A stretch of 64,000 nucleotides of DNA. Source: Bufo bufo. Taxonomy: Eukaryota > Chordata > Amphibia > Anura > Bufonidae. A program made the position numbers and the translations under genes. The notes under the pieces were generated by a model. It was not told where the DNA came from, ran no database searches, and saw only the letters and a program-made list of their open reading frames with translations. This document shows, one piece after another, positions 21,183-31,398 of this stretch. The DNA is taken from positions 409,144,366 to 409,208,365 of the forward strand of contig NC_053392.1 in the NCBI RefSeq assembly GCF_905171765.1, read 5' to 3'. Within the stretch, counting starts at the first letter, position 1, and each line of letters opens with the position of its first letter.

Positions 21183-22233
21183 CACTCACCTAAAGAATTA
21201 TTAGGAACACCATACTAATATGGTGTTGGACCCCCTTTTGCCTTCAGAACTGCCTTAATTCTACGTGGCATTGATTCAACAAGGTGCTGATAGCATTCTT
21301 TAGAATTGTTGGCCCATATTGATAGGATAGCATCTTGCAGTTGATGGAGATTTGAGGGATGCACATCCAGGGCACGAAGCTCCCGTTCCACCACATCCCA
21401 AAGATGCTCTATTGGGTTGAGATCTGGTGACTGTGGGGGCCATTTTAGTACAGTGAACTCATTGTCATGTTCAAGAAACCAATTTGAAATGATTCGAGCT
21501 TTGTGACATGGTGCATTATACTGCTGGAAGTAGCCATCAGAGGATGGATACATGTTCTCATTCTGTTTACGTCAAATTCGGACTCTACCATTTGAATGTC
21601 TCAACAGAAATCGAGACTCATCAGACCAGGCAACATTTTTCCAGTCTTCAACAGTCCAATTTTGGTGAGCACGTGCAAATTGTAGCCTCTTTTTCCTATT
21701 TGTAGTGGAGATGAGTGGTACCCGGTGGGGTCTTCTGCTGTTGTAGCCCATCCGCCTCAAGGTTGTGCGTGTTGTGGCTTCACAAATGCTTTGCTGCATA
21801 CCTCGGTTGTAACAAATGGTTATTTCAGTCAACGTTGCTCTTCTATCAGCTTGAATCAGTCGGCCCATTCTCCTCTGACCTCTAGCATCCACAAGGCTTT
21901 TTTTGCCCACAGGACTGCCGCATACTGGATGTTTTTCCCTTTTCACACCATTCTTTGTAAACCCTAGAAATGGTTGTGCGTGAAAATCCCAGTAACTGAG
22001 CATATTGTGAAATACTCAGACCGGCCCCTCTGGCACCAACAACCATGCCACGCTCAAAATTGCTTAAATCACCTTTCTTTCCCATTCTGACATTCTGTTT
22101 GGAGTTCAGGAGATTGTCTTGACCAGGACCACACCCCTAAATTCATTGAAGCAACTGCCATGTGATTGGTTGACTAGATAATTGCATTTATGAGAAATAG
22201 AACAGGTGTTCCTAATAATTCTTTAGGTGAGTA
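21183..22233 (-). mobile_element. Tc1-type transposon copy B, internally deleted
   Basis: It has the same CACTCACCTAAAGAATTATT terminus as copy A and TA at 21181-21182. At the right end the last TG is changed to TA (GGTGAGTATA), so the terminal dinucleotide is damaged. About 150 bp present in copy A (between GGGTACATG and GCATGTTCTC) is missing here, joined at a shared ACATG/GCATG stretch. This suggests a microhomology deletion. The element sits at the edge of the 32-bp minisatellite. Confidence 0.85.
21215..22085 (-). pseudogene. Tc1-like transposase remnant (copy B)
   Basis: The minus strand preserves the start (MGKKGDLSNFERGM, 22085), the DNA-binding helices, WSDESRF with the first catalytic aspartate, and QQYNAPCHKARII. 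There the second aspartate of the QQDNAP motif is replaced by tyrosine. LNPIEHLWD with the catalytic glutamate is kept. The segment between the first and second catalytic blocks is deleted and there are frameshifts near 21900-22003. Missing D2 plus the deletion make it inactive. Confidence 0.85.
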
Positions 22234-22574
22234 TATAAGCACCCTTGTTCTGTGGCGGCGGACAGAAAATAATCTGGAAGTGCCCCTCCCGAGACCAGGC
22301 TCTGGATCTGCCACTGGTCTGGAACGCTCACAGGAGTGTACATTTCTTCTAAACTGTAATCCGTATGCTCAGACCTGCAGAAATCAGCACTCGCTCGGTA
22401 GCTAACAGGCAGTACCTGTAGGCTGTAGCCTGGCCCTGTTACCGAAGCTAGCCGAGTGGTGTAAGGTTAAGGTACTAGTAGAGATGATCGGCCGCTTAAT
22501 CCTGATTTAAAGTTAAAGTTACTGCAGGATATGGATTACAGTTTAGAAATGTCAAATGCACACTCCTGTGAGAG

Positions 22575-22765
22575 GCGGGGAGGGAGATCTGTGGATGACA
22601 CTGTTATTGAGGGGGAAATCGGGATGACACTGTCATGGGGTGGATCTGTGGATGACACATATAGCATAAGATGCTATATACGGTATGTGTCATCCACAGA
22701 TCCCCCCCCCATAGCAGTGTCATCCACAGATCCCCCTCCCTATAAAAGTGTCATCCACAGGCAAC
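22575..22765. repeat. GTGGATGACAC/GTGTCATCCAC inverted and tandem repeat
   Basis: Three copies of TCTGTGGATGACAC-like sequence (about 22585-22660) are followed, after a short TATAGCATAAGATGCTATA dyad, by three copies of GTGTCATCCACAGATCCCCC. Together they form a compact inverted array centred near 22670. No coding capacity. Confidence 0.65.
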
Positions 22766-22976
22766 TAGGACATGTTGAAATCTGAGTGATTTTTATATAT
22801 TTTTTTAAACCACAGACAGCAGGACTTTTCTTCCCTGTTGCGGTTTTAGGTATTGGGTAAAGTTTCGCAGCATTTCTAAGCGTACTTGTGTAAATGTATC
22901 GTTGTTATAGCTGCCCCCCCTACTTTTGTCCTGGCCCCCAGTGTGCCCCCCAAAATTTGAAAGCTAGAGACGCCAC

Positions 22977-23800
22977 TGCCCCCATGAACTGCGCCTGCTA
23001 TATATTATATAATATGTCATAACCCAATAAACTGTGCTTGCCCCTGCTTATTATATAGTATGCGTAGAGTGGCCATATGTCCAGCTTTAGGCCAGACAGT
23101 CCAGTTTCCTGGAACTCTGTCCTCTGTTCAGCACAAGGCCTATACGGACACTGGGGTGTCCTCCTTTTCTGTGGCTCAACGCTTAGACAGCAGCATTGCA
23201 CTGTCTGAGCATGCACTACAGCTACAAACTGACTGACTGAGGCTTTCTCTAACCTACAGTCACTAGAGACAGCTCAAATGTCTTTCTGTGACTGACTGAG
23301 GGTGAGAGAAGCATTCAGGGCCTGTGCATATCTCACCTTATGGTCATCCCGTCTTTTTTTTTTCTTTTGTCAGGCACCATTACAGGGAGAGGGCTATGAT
23401 TTAGCGAAGCAGGGGTGTGGCTTACCAGGATTGGCGAATGACCTAGCATGTCCTCCGTTTTAGAGTGAAGCAAGTGGCCACCCTAAGTGTGCCATCCTGC
23501 GACTCCCAATGAACTTTTCCTGCTGCTACTTATTATATAATGAGTACCACCCACCCTCACAAACGTGTCTGATGCTACATATTATATAGTGTGCCATACA
23601 CCCCATGAACTGTACCTGCTACTCCGTATTATATAGTGTGCCATCCACATGAACTGTGCCTGCTATTGCGAATTATATAGTTTATCCTACCTCATCCCAT
23701 GTACTGTGCCTGCTACTGAAAATTATATGGTGTACAATACCCCCAGGAACTGTGCCTGCTGCTGCTTATTATATAGTGTATCATACCAGTATTATAAAAT
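22977..23800. repeat. Degenerate minisatellite (about 50-60 bp), split by a MITE
   Basis: The unit GAACTGTGCCTGCTACTG followed by TTATTATATAGTGTGCCAT recurs at 22985, 23030, 23510, 23590, 23650, 23705 and 23750. The series is interrupted between 23065 and 23485 by a separate element whose flanks both match the unit (AGTATGCG and AGTGTGCC). Small frames here are repeat read-through. Confidence 0.7.
23065..23485. mobile_element. TAGGGTGGCCA-type MITE inserted in the minisatellite
   Basis: The ends are TAGAGTGGCCATATGTCC (23065) and AAGTGGCCACCCTA (ending 23485). A second family member with TAGGGTGGCCATTCAGGCC / TCTGGCCACCCTA ends lies at 55603-55843. Flanks AGTATGCG and AGTGTGCC match at 6 of 8 positions, compatible with an aged 8-bp hAT duplication. 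Non-coding. Confidence 0.6.
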
Positions 23801-23879
23801 AAACAGCAGCTCATGGGGAGTTGGCTGCTGCTGTTTTTATATAGTATTTCAACCCCCTTCCTTTCTTCAATAAAATGTC

Positions 23880-25838
23880 TAAAGTCTATAACCATCGTCC
23901 ACTATCCAGAGCCTTTGAGGCCCGTGAACATTTACTGACTGTCTAGCTAACTGCTGTACCCGGCTATCACTGTGGAAGATGACAGCAGTCAGGGCCTGGA
24001 CAGATCTTCACAGCACTGGACTAGAGTTGGGACTGGTCACGCTACAAACTCAGGTCAAGTCTGGACTGGTCAGGTCACCGTGCATGCTAGGCTACTGGCA
24101 CAGAAACAAGCTCTAGGCAGGGACTTGGGACAGGTATTGTATTAAGTGTAACACTGCAGCCATGAGACCTGCTTCCGTTGGAGGTACGCTACTAAAAACA
24201 GGCTATCTAGACAAGCACCACATTTATCACTATAACTCAATGTGGATGAAAATATGGTGCATTGTCATACCCTTTTGGATAAATCTATTTGTTGGCTTAC
24301 TTGGAGACAGAATTTTATGTCCAGAATTTTGGTGCAATTTTATTGCAAAATGTGTCATCTTAGGCCACAATTCCTTTCCCGAGAAGCCACACCCCTTTTC
24401 TCATATGCCACTCCCCTTTTTCGGACCACACATTTCTTGTGTGCTGAATGACACCTGTGTTCTCACAATTATTATAGCCCATTTAACAACCTACCTTCTA
24501 TCCAAAAGTGTGTCTTAAAAATAATGTTTGCTGTAGTAAATCAGATATGTGGAGAGAAAAAAGTGTCCTGGCAGGATGTTACATGGTGCACAAGGTGGCT
24601 GTTTACTTCTTACACCCCACAACAGTGATAACTCTTCTTTTCCTATTCCATCTGTTGAGATTTTGCTCCTATGTGAGAACAACCATTATCCATGAAACAA
24701 CTTCTGTCCAATTAACCCTTAAAGAGTTCACAAAGCCACATGTGCCCTTGTGTGTTCAGCTGCACTTTGTCCATTTATAATGTAACTAGTTAGTTTTGAA
24801 AAACGTACAAATATTCTTCTAGTTCTAGTCTGTACTAAAAAATGGCAACTATATTCCAATAGGAATATGTTGCAAAAGAAACATGTTCTTCACAAAAACC
24901 TGTATTCAGGAAATGCACACTAATGTCAGTAAGTGACCAGCGACCTCCCTATTCAACTGGTTAAATAGACATAATATAATTGACACATAACTGTAGTTCA
25001 CCTGATTAAAATGCTGTTTTTCTTTAGTTGATCTGAGGCTCCATTCCCGACTTATGAAACTTTTTCTTAATATGAAAATTAGGCCTTTGGTGCAATGAGG
25101 CATTGTGAATTATGGGAAATAGCACATCTGCCTGTATTGTTTAATGTGTTTTTTTTTCCAGGTATCGGTTTTCAATTTGACTTAAGATCCCGATTATTGG
25201 GAGGTTACTTGCAGCCTCTACAACCAGATTAAAGTAAGGCTACATGGCAACACTGGTTGTGCAGTACTTGTCGCAGCCAGATTTGCGATTAATGGGATCT
25301 CAGCGCACGTCCCAAAAAATCCAGCATCACAATCCCATTTGTTTCTATGGGATCACCACTGCTCTGCTATCTCGGCCATGACCAGTGTCGCCGTGAAGTC
25401 CAAGCCTAATGGTCAGCATGGACCTTATAAATCAGGCACCAGGAGCATCATCCTAAGGCCAACTGCACATGAGCGTGGGTGAACGCACATAAGATCCGCG
25501 CGGATTTCTGTTCATTTCTGCAACATATCTGCACCAACATCTGCAATTTCTAACAGCAGTTTTTTGTGCGGATTTGATGTCACCATTCATTGGAAAATGG
25601 TGACATCTGCAGCTAAAACCCCAAACATAATTGATATGCTGTGGATTTGGAAAGTTTACATGAGGTTTGTGTAATCTCATACACTTTGCTGGTACTGTAC
25701 TACGCTGCAGTTTTTCCACGCGGGAATCTACGTAGAAAAACCTGCATGTATTCCACAATGTGTTCTAGTGGCCTTAAGAGAGCATGCCTCCCACATCCCT
25801 GTGCAGCTTACAGGGTAAGCAGCTCTGTGTCCCTGCAT
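23880..25838. other. No gene recognised
   Basis: Mixed non-coding sequence. The frames at 24162-24518 and 24508-24780 contain no motif I recognise. A diverged palindromic repeat may start near 25458 (AAGGCCAACTGCACATGAGC) and contains CATTTTCCAATGAATGGTGA-type dyads, but no right terminus could be set. Confidence 0.4.
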
Positions 25839-26179
25839 TAGGGTCCATTTACACCTCCGTAAGTGTTTTGTGGATCTGCAAAACACGGACACCGGCAATG
25901 TGTGTTCCGCATTTCGTGGACCGCACATCGCCGGCAATATAATAGAACATGCCTTTTCTTGTCCGCAGTTGCGGACAAATATAGGACATATTCTATTTTT
26001 TTCGGGAACGGAATTGCGGATCCGTAAGTGTGGATCCGTAAGTGCAGATCCGGAAATGCGGATGCGGACAGCACATAGTGTGCTGTCCGCATCCATTCCA
26101 GCTGCATTGAAAATGAATTGGTCCGCACATTTGCGGAATGGATCCGGGCCCAAGTTGCTGACGTGTGAATGGATCCTTA
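25839..26179. mobile_element. Palindromic MITE with GGTCCATTTACAC ends
   Basis: The left end TAGGGTCCATTTACACCTCC (25839) and the right end CGTGTGAATGGATCCTTA (ending 26179) are imperfect inverses. The interior is built of TTGCGGA/TCCGCAA dyads, such as CTTGTCCGCAGTTGCGGACA and GCGGACAGCACATAGTGTGC, like the 13.3-15.0 kb cluster. Confidence 0.6.
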
Positions 26180-26724
26180 GGATGATGTAATGATGTCAGC
26201 TCATTGGATCTGTATCACAGAGCCCGGCCTCAGGGAGCTGATGAAGGGATTGCTGTGGAGTGGGCTACTGAAGCAAGGATACTAATGTTCTAAAAGCACA
26301 TGGAGTGAATATACCACTCTGGCCAGGGATCTTTATGTGGCTCAACTGCCTTTATCCCCTTATACTTGTTCCTAGTGCTCCCATCGGCACCACTTCACTG
26401 CAAGTCCCTGCTTTGCAGCCTGTATCCATCTTATAGCCTTTGCTTTGGTTGGTACTTATATACTTTTGTTTTACTGAGTATCAATAAAGTTGCCTTTTAA
26501 TTGCTTCCTTACAGGCTATTGTTTCCAATTAAGAAGCACTAGAAAACAAAGCAAACTGAAAAATCAAAATAAGTACCAATAAATCTGTCTGTATCTACTG
26601 CTATATAACTTGTCATGCATAAACTGGTAAATCAATCTGTATTCAGGGCTGCCATTTGTCTAAACTGATTTGTGCCAAAAAGAAGACTCTATACCTGGCA
26701 AACAGGCACAGAAACTAAAGGTGT
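26180..26724. other. No gene recognised
   Basis: Non-coding sequence between a MITE and the 7.6-kb piggyBac element. It includes AT-rich stretches (26460-26600) without terminal repeats or a recognisable frame. Confidence 0.45.
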
Positions 26725-27289
26725 TTAATCACCTCAGCCCCCAGTGCTTAAACACCCTGAAAGACCAGGCCACTTTTTACACTTCTGACCTACACTACTT
26801 TCACCGTTTATTGCTCGGTCATGCAACTTACCACCCAAATGAATTTTACCTCCTTTTCTTCTCACTAATAGAGCTTTCATTTGGTGGTATTTCATTGCTG
26901 CTGACATTTTTACTTTTTTTGTTATTAATCAAAATTTAACGATTTTTTTGCAAAAAAATGACATTTTTCACTTTCAGTTGTAAAATTTTGCAAAAAAAAC
27001 GACATCCATATAGAAATTTTGCTCTAAATTTATAGTTCTACATGTCTTTGATAAAAAAAAAATGTTTGGGTAAAAAAAAAATGGTTTGGGTAAAAGTTAT
27101 AGCGTTTACAAACTATGGTACAAAAATGTGAATTTCCGCTTTTTGAAGCAGCTCTGACTTTCTGAGCACCTGTCATGTTTCCTGAGGTTCTACAATGCCC
27201 AGACAGTACAAACACCCCACAAATGACCCCATTTCTGAAAGTACACACCCTAAGGTATTCGCTGATGGGCATAGTGAGTTCATAGAACT

Positions 27290-30200
27290 TTTTATTTTTT
27301 GTCACAAGTTAGCGGAAAATGATGATTTATTTATTTATTTATTTTTTTTCTTACAAAGTCTCATATTCCACTAACTTGTGACAAAAAATAAAAAGTTCTA
27401 TGAACTCACTATGCCCATCAGCGAATACCTTGGGGTCTCTTCTTTCCAAAATGGGGTCACTTGTGGGGTAGTTATACTGCCCTGGCATTCTAGGGGCCCA
27501 AATGTGTGGTAAAGAGTTTGAAATCAAATTCAGTAAAAAATGACCTGTGAAATCCGAAAGGTGCTCTTTGGAATATGGGCCCCTTTGCCCACCTAGGCTG
27601 CAAAAAAGTGTCACACATCTGGTATCCCCGTACTCAGGAGAAGTTGAGGAATGTGTTTTGGGGTGTCTTTTTACATATACCCATGCTGGGTGAGATAAAT
27701 ATCTTGGTCAAATGACAACTTTGTATAAAAAAATGGGAAAAGTTGTCTTTTGCCAAGATATTTCTCTCACCCAGCATGGGTATATATAAAATGACACCCC
27801 AAAACACATTCCCCACCTTCTCCTGAGTACGGAGATACCAGATGTGTGACACTTTTTTGCAGCCTAGGTGGGCAAAGGGGCCCATATTCCAAAGAGCACC
27901 TTTCGGATTTCACTCATCATTTTTTACAGAATTTGATTTCTAACTCCTTACCACACATTTGGGCCCCTAGAATGCCAGGGCAGTATAACTACCCCACAAG
28001 TGACCCCATTTTGGAAAGAAGACACCCCAAGCTATTCCGTGAGGGGCATGGCGAGTTCCCAGAATTTTTTATTTTTTGTCACAAGTTAGTGGAAAATGAT
28101 GATTTTTTTTTTTTTTTTTTTTTCATACAAAGTCTCATATTCCACTAACTTGTGACAAAAAATAAAAACTTCCATGAACTCACTATGCCCATCAGCGAAT
28201 ACCTTGGGGTCTCTTCTTTCCAAAATGGGGTCACTTGTGGGGTAGTTATACTGCCCTGGCATTCTAGGGGCCCAAATGTGTGGTAAGGAGTTTGAAATCA
28301 AATTCAGTAAAAAATGACCTATGAAATCCAAAAGGTGCTCTTTGGAATGTGGGCCCCTTTGCCCACCTAGGCTGCAAAAAAGTGTCACACATCTGGTATC
28401 CCCGTACTCAGGAGAAGTTGAGGAATGTGTTTTGGGGTGTCTTTTTACATATACCCATGCTGGGTGAGATAAATATCTTGGTCAAATGACAACTTTGTAT
28501 AAAAAAATGGGAAAAGTTGTCTTTTGCCAAGATATTTCTCTCACCCAGCATGGGTATATGTAAAATGACACCCCAAAACACATTCCCCACCTTCTCCTGA
28601 GTACGGAGATACCAGATGTGTGACACTTTTTTGCAGCCTAGGTGGGCAAAGGGGCCCATATTCCAAAGAGCACCTTTCGGATTTCACTCGTCATTTTTTA
28701 CAGAATTTGATTTCAAACTCCTTACCACACATTTGGGCCCCTAGAATGCCAGGGCAGTATAACTACCCCACAAGTGACCCCATTTTGGAAAGAAGACACC
28801 CCAAGCTATTCCGTGAGGGGCATGGCGAGTTCCTAGAATTTTTTATTTTTTGTCACAAGTTAGTGGAAAATGATGATTTTTTTTTTTTTTTTCATACAAA
28901 GTCTCATATTCCACTAACTTGTGACAAAAAAATAAAAACTTCCATGAACTCACTATGCCCATCAGCGAATACCTTGGGGTCTCTTCTTTCCAAAATGGGG
29001 TCACTTGTGGGGTAGTTATACTGCCCTGGCATTCTAGGGGCCCAAATGTGTGGTAAGGAGTTTGAAATCAAATTCTGTAAAAAATGACGAGTGAAATCCG
29101 AAAGGTGCTCTTTGGAATATGGGCCCCTTTGCCCACCTAGGCTGCAAAAAAGTGTCACACATGTGGTATTGCTGTACTCAGGAGAAGTTGAGGAATGTGT
29201 TTTGGGGTGTCTTTTTACATATACCCATGCTGGGTGAGATAAATATCTTGGTCAAATGACAACTTTATATAAAAAAATGGGAAAAGTTGTCTTTTGCCAA
29301 GATATTTCTCTCACCCAGCATGGGTATATATAAAATGACACCCCAAAACACATTCCCCACCTTCTCCTGAGTACGGAGATACCAGATGTGTGACACTTTT
29401 TTGCAGCCTAGGTGGGCAAAGGGGCCCATATTCCAAAGAGCACCTTTCGGATTTCACAGGTCATTTTTTACTGAATTTGATTTCAAACTCCTTACCACAC
29501 ATTTGGGCCCCTAGAATGCCAGGGCAGTATAACTACCCCACAAGTGACCCCATTTTGGAAAGAAGAGACCCCAAGGTATTCGCTGATGGGCATAGTGAGT
29601 TCATGGAAATTTTTTTTTTTTGTCACAAGTTAGTGGAATAGGAGACTTTGTATGAAAAAAAAAAAAAAAAAAAAAATCATCATTTTCCACTAACTTGTGA
29701 CAAAAAATAAAAAATTCTAGGAACTTGCCATGCCCCTCACGGAATACCTTGGGGTGTCTTCTTTCCAAAATGGGGTCACTTGTGGGGCAGTTATACTGCC
29801 CTGGCATTTTCCAGGGGCCCTAATGTCTGGTAAGTAGGTAAATGACCTGTGAAATCTGAAAGGTGCTCTTTGGAATGTGGGCCCCTTTGCCCAGCTAGGC
29901 TGCAAAAAAGTGTCACACATCTGGTATCTCCGTACTCAGGAGAAGGTAAGGAATGTGTTTTGGGGTGTCATTTTACATATACCCATGCTGGGTGAGAGAA
30001 ATATCTTGGCAAAAGACAACTTTTCCCATTTTTTTTATACAAAGTTGGCATTTGACCAAGATATTTATCTCACCCAGCATGGGTATATGTAAAATGACAC
30101 CCCAAAACATATTCCCCAACTTCTGCTGAATACGGAGATACCACATGTGTGACACTTTTTTGCAGCCTAGGTGGGCAAAGGGGCCCAAATTCCTTTTAGG

Positions 30201-30440
30201 AGGGCATTTTTAGACATTTGGATACCAGACTTCTTCTCACGCTTTGGGGCCCCTAAAATGCCAGGGCAGTATAAATACCCCACATGTGACCCCATTTTGG
30301 AAAGAAGACACCCCAAGGTATTCAATGAGGGGCATGGCGAGTTCATTGAAAAAAAAAAATTTTGGCACAAGTTAGCGGAAATTGATTTTTTGGATTTTGT
30401 TCTCACAAAGTCTCCCTTTCCGCTAACTTGGGACAAAAAT
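27290..30440. repeat. Alternating inverted-repeat array (about 770-bp dyad period) in piggyBac copy 2
   Basis: Monomers of about 360-410 bp alternate in orientation. GACACTTTTTTGCAGCCTAG recurs on the plus strand near 27850, 28622 and 29393 (periods 774 and 770), and its inverse recurs near 27595, 28370 and 29140. Dyad centres lie at about 27335, 27745, 28110, 28515, 28880, 29285, 29665, 30030 and 30375. They alternate between poly-T/A joints flanked by CCACTAACTTGTGAC and joints around AAGTTGTCTTTTGCCAAGA. Peptides beginning MTLFCSLGGQRGP or MGPFAHLGCKKVS appear on both strands because of the mirror structure. Any transcript through two neighbours would fold into long double-stranded RNA. 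Confidence 0.9.
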
Positions 30441-30444
30441 TTCA

Positions 30445-31398
30445 ATCTTTCATGGACTCAATATGCCCCTCAGCGAATACCTTGGGGTGTCTTCTTTCCA
30501 AAATGGTGTTATTTGTGGGGTGTTTGTACTGCCCTGGCATTTGAGGGTCTCCGCAATCATTACATGTATGCCCAGCATTAGGAGTTTCTGCTATTCTCCT
30601 TATATTGAGCATGCGGGTAATGAGATTTTTTTTTTCCGTTCAGCCTCTGGGCTGAAAGAAAAAAATGAACGGCACAGATTTCTTCATTCGCATCGATCAA
30701 TGTGGATGAAAAAATCTCTGCCAAAAAAAGAAAAAGGAGGGGAAAGGCGTCTGCCAGGACATAGGAGCTCCGCCCAACATCCATACCCACTTCAGCTCGT
30801 ATGCCCTGGCAAACCAGATTTCTCCATTCACATCAATCGATGTGGATGAATAAATCATTGCCGGGATTTTTTTTTTTATATATACAAAGTGTTTGCCAAA
30901 GTATATGAACACCGCCACCTCCTCAGCTCATATGCCTCGGCAAACATATCTTTTACTGCAGAGGAGAAATCTCGTCTTGCAGCGCCGCATACACCGACTT
31001 GCGTGTAATCTGACAGCAGCACAATGCTTCTGTCAGAATGCACATCAGTGCTGCAGCTAGTCGATCGGTTGGTCCACCTGGAAGGTAAAAAAAACAAAAC
31101 AAAAAAGAAAAAACCAGGCCGCAAAGCAATAACTTTATTAACTTTAGAACAGAACATATTAACTTTTTTAAACTTTTTTAACTTTTTTACTTACCGGTAA
31201 TTTTTTTTTTGTTTAGTTTTTTTTACCTTTATAGAACAAACCTCTCCTTCCCCATGGGACAATGTGCAAAGCGCAAATCGCCCAAAGATGTGGCGAAGTA
31301 CGTTATGCACTTTATCCCAGGTGAAAGGAGAGGTTTGCAGCAGCTGAGAGTAAAAGGGCCCTAATAGCCCTGTGTGCCTGTCCTGTGAGATGCAATCC
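30445..31398. other. Non-coding spacer 3' of the piggyBac transposase
   Basis: Has two imperfect copies of a CATTCGCATCGATCAATGTG / CATTCACATCAATCGATGTG plus GGATGAA unit at 30690 and 30825. It also has A- and T-rich tracts and a string of TTAACTTTTT near 31135-31190. An AATAAA-type signal is not obvious immediately 3' of the transposase stop on the minus strand. No gene. Confidence 0.5.

Noticed and set aside
24162..24780. Frames of 118 and 90 codons as possible host exons
   Set aside because: No recognisable domain, no supporting splice context, and lengths expected by chance in 64 kb.
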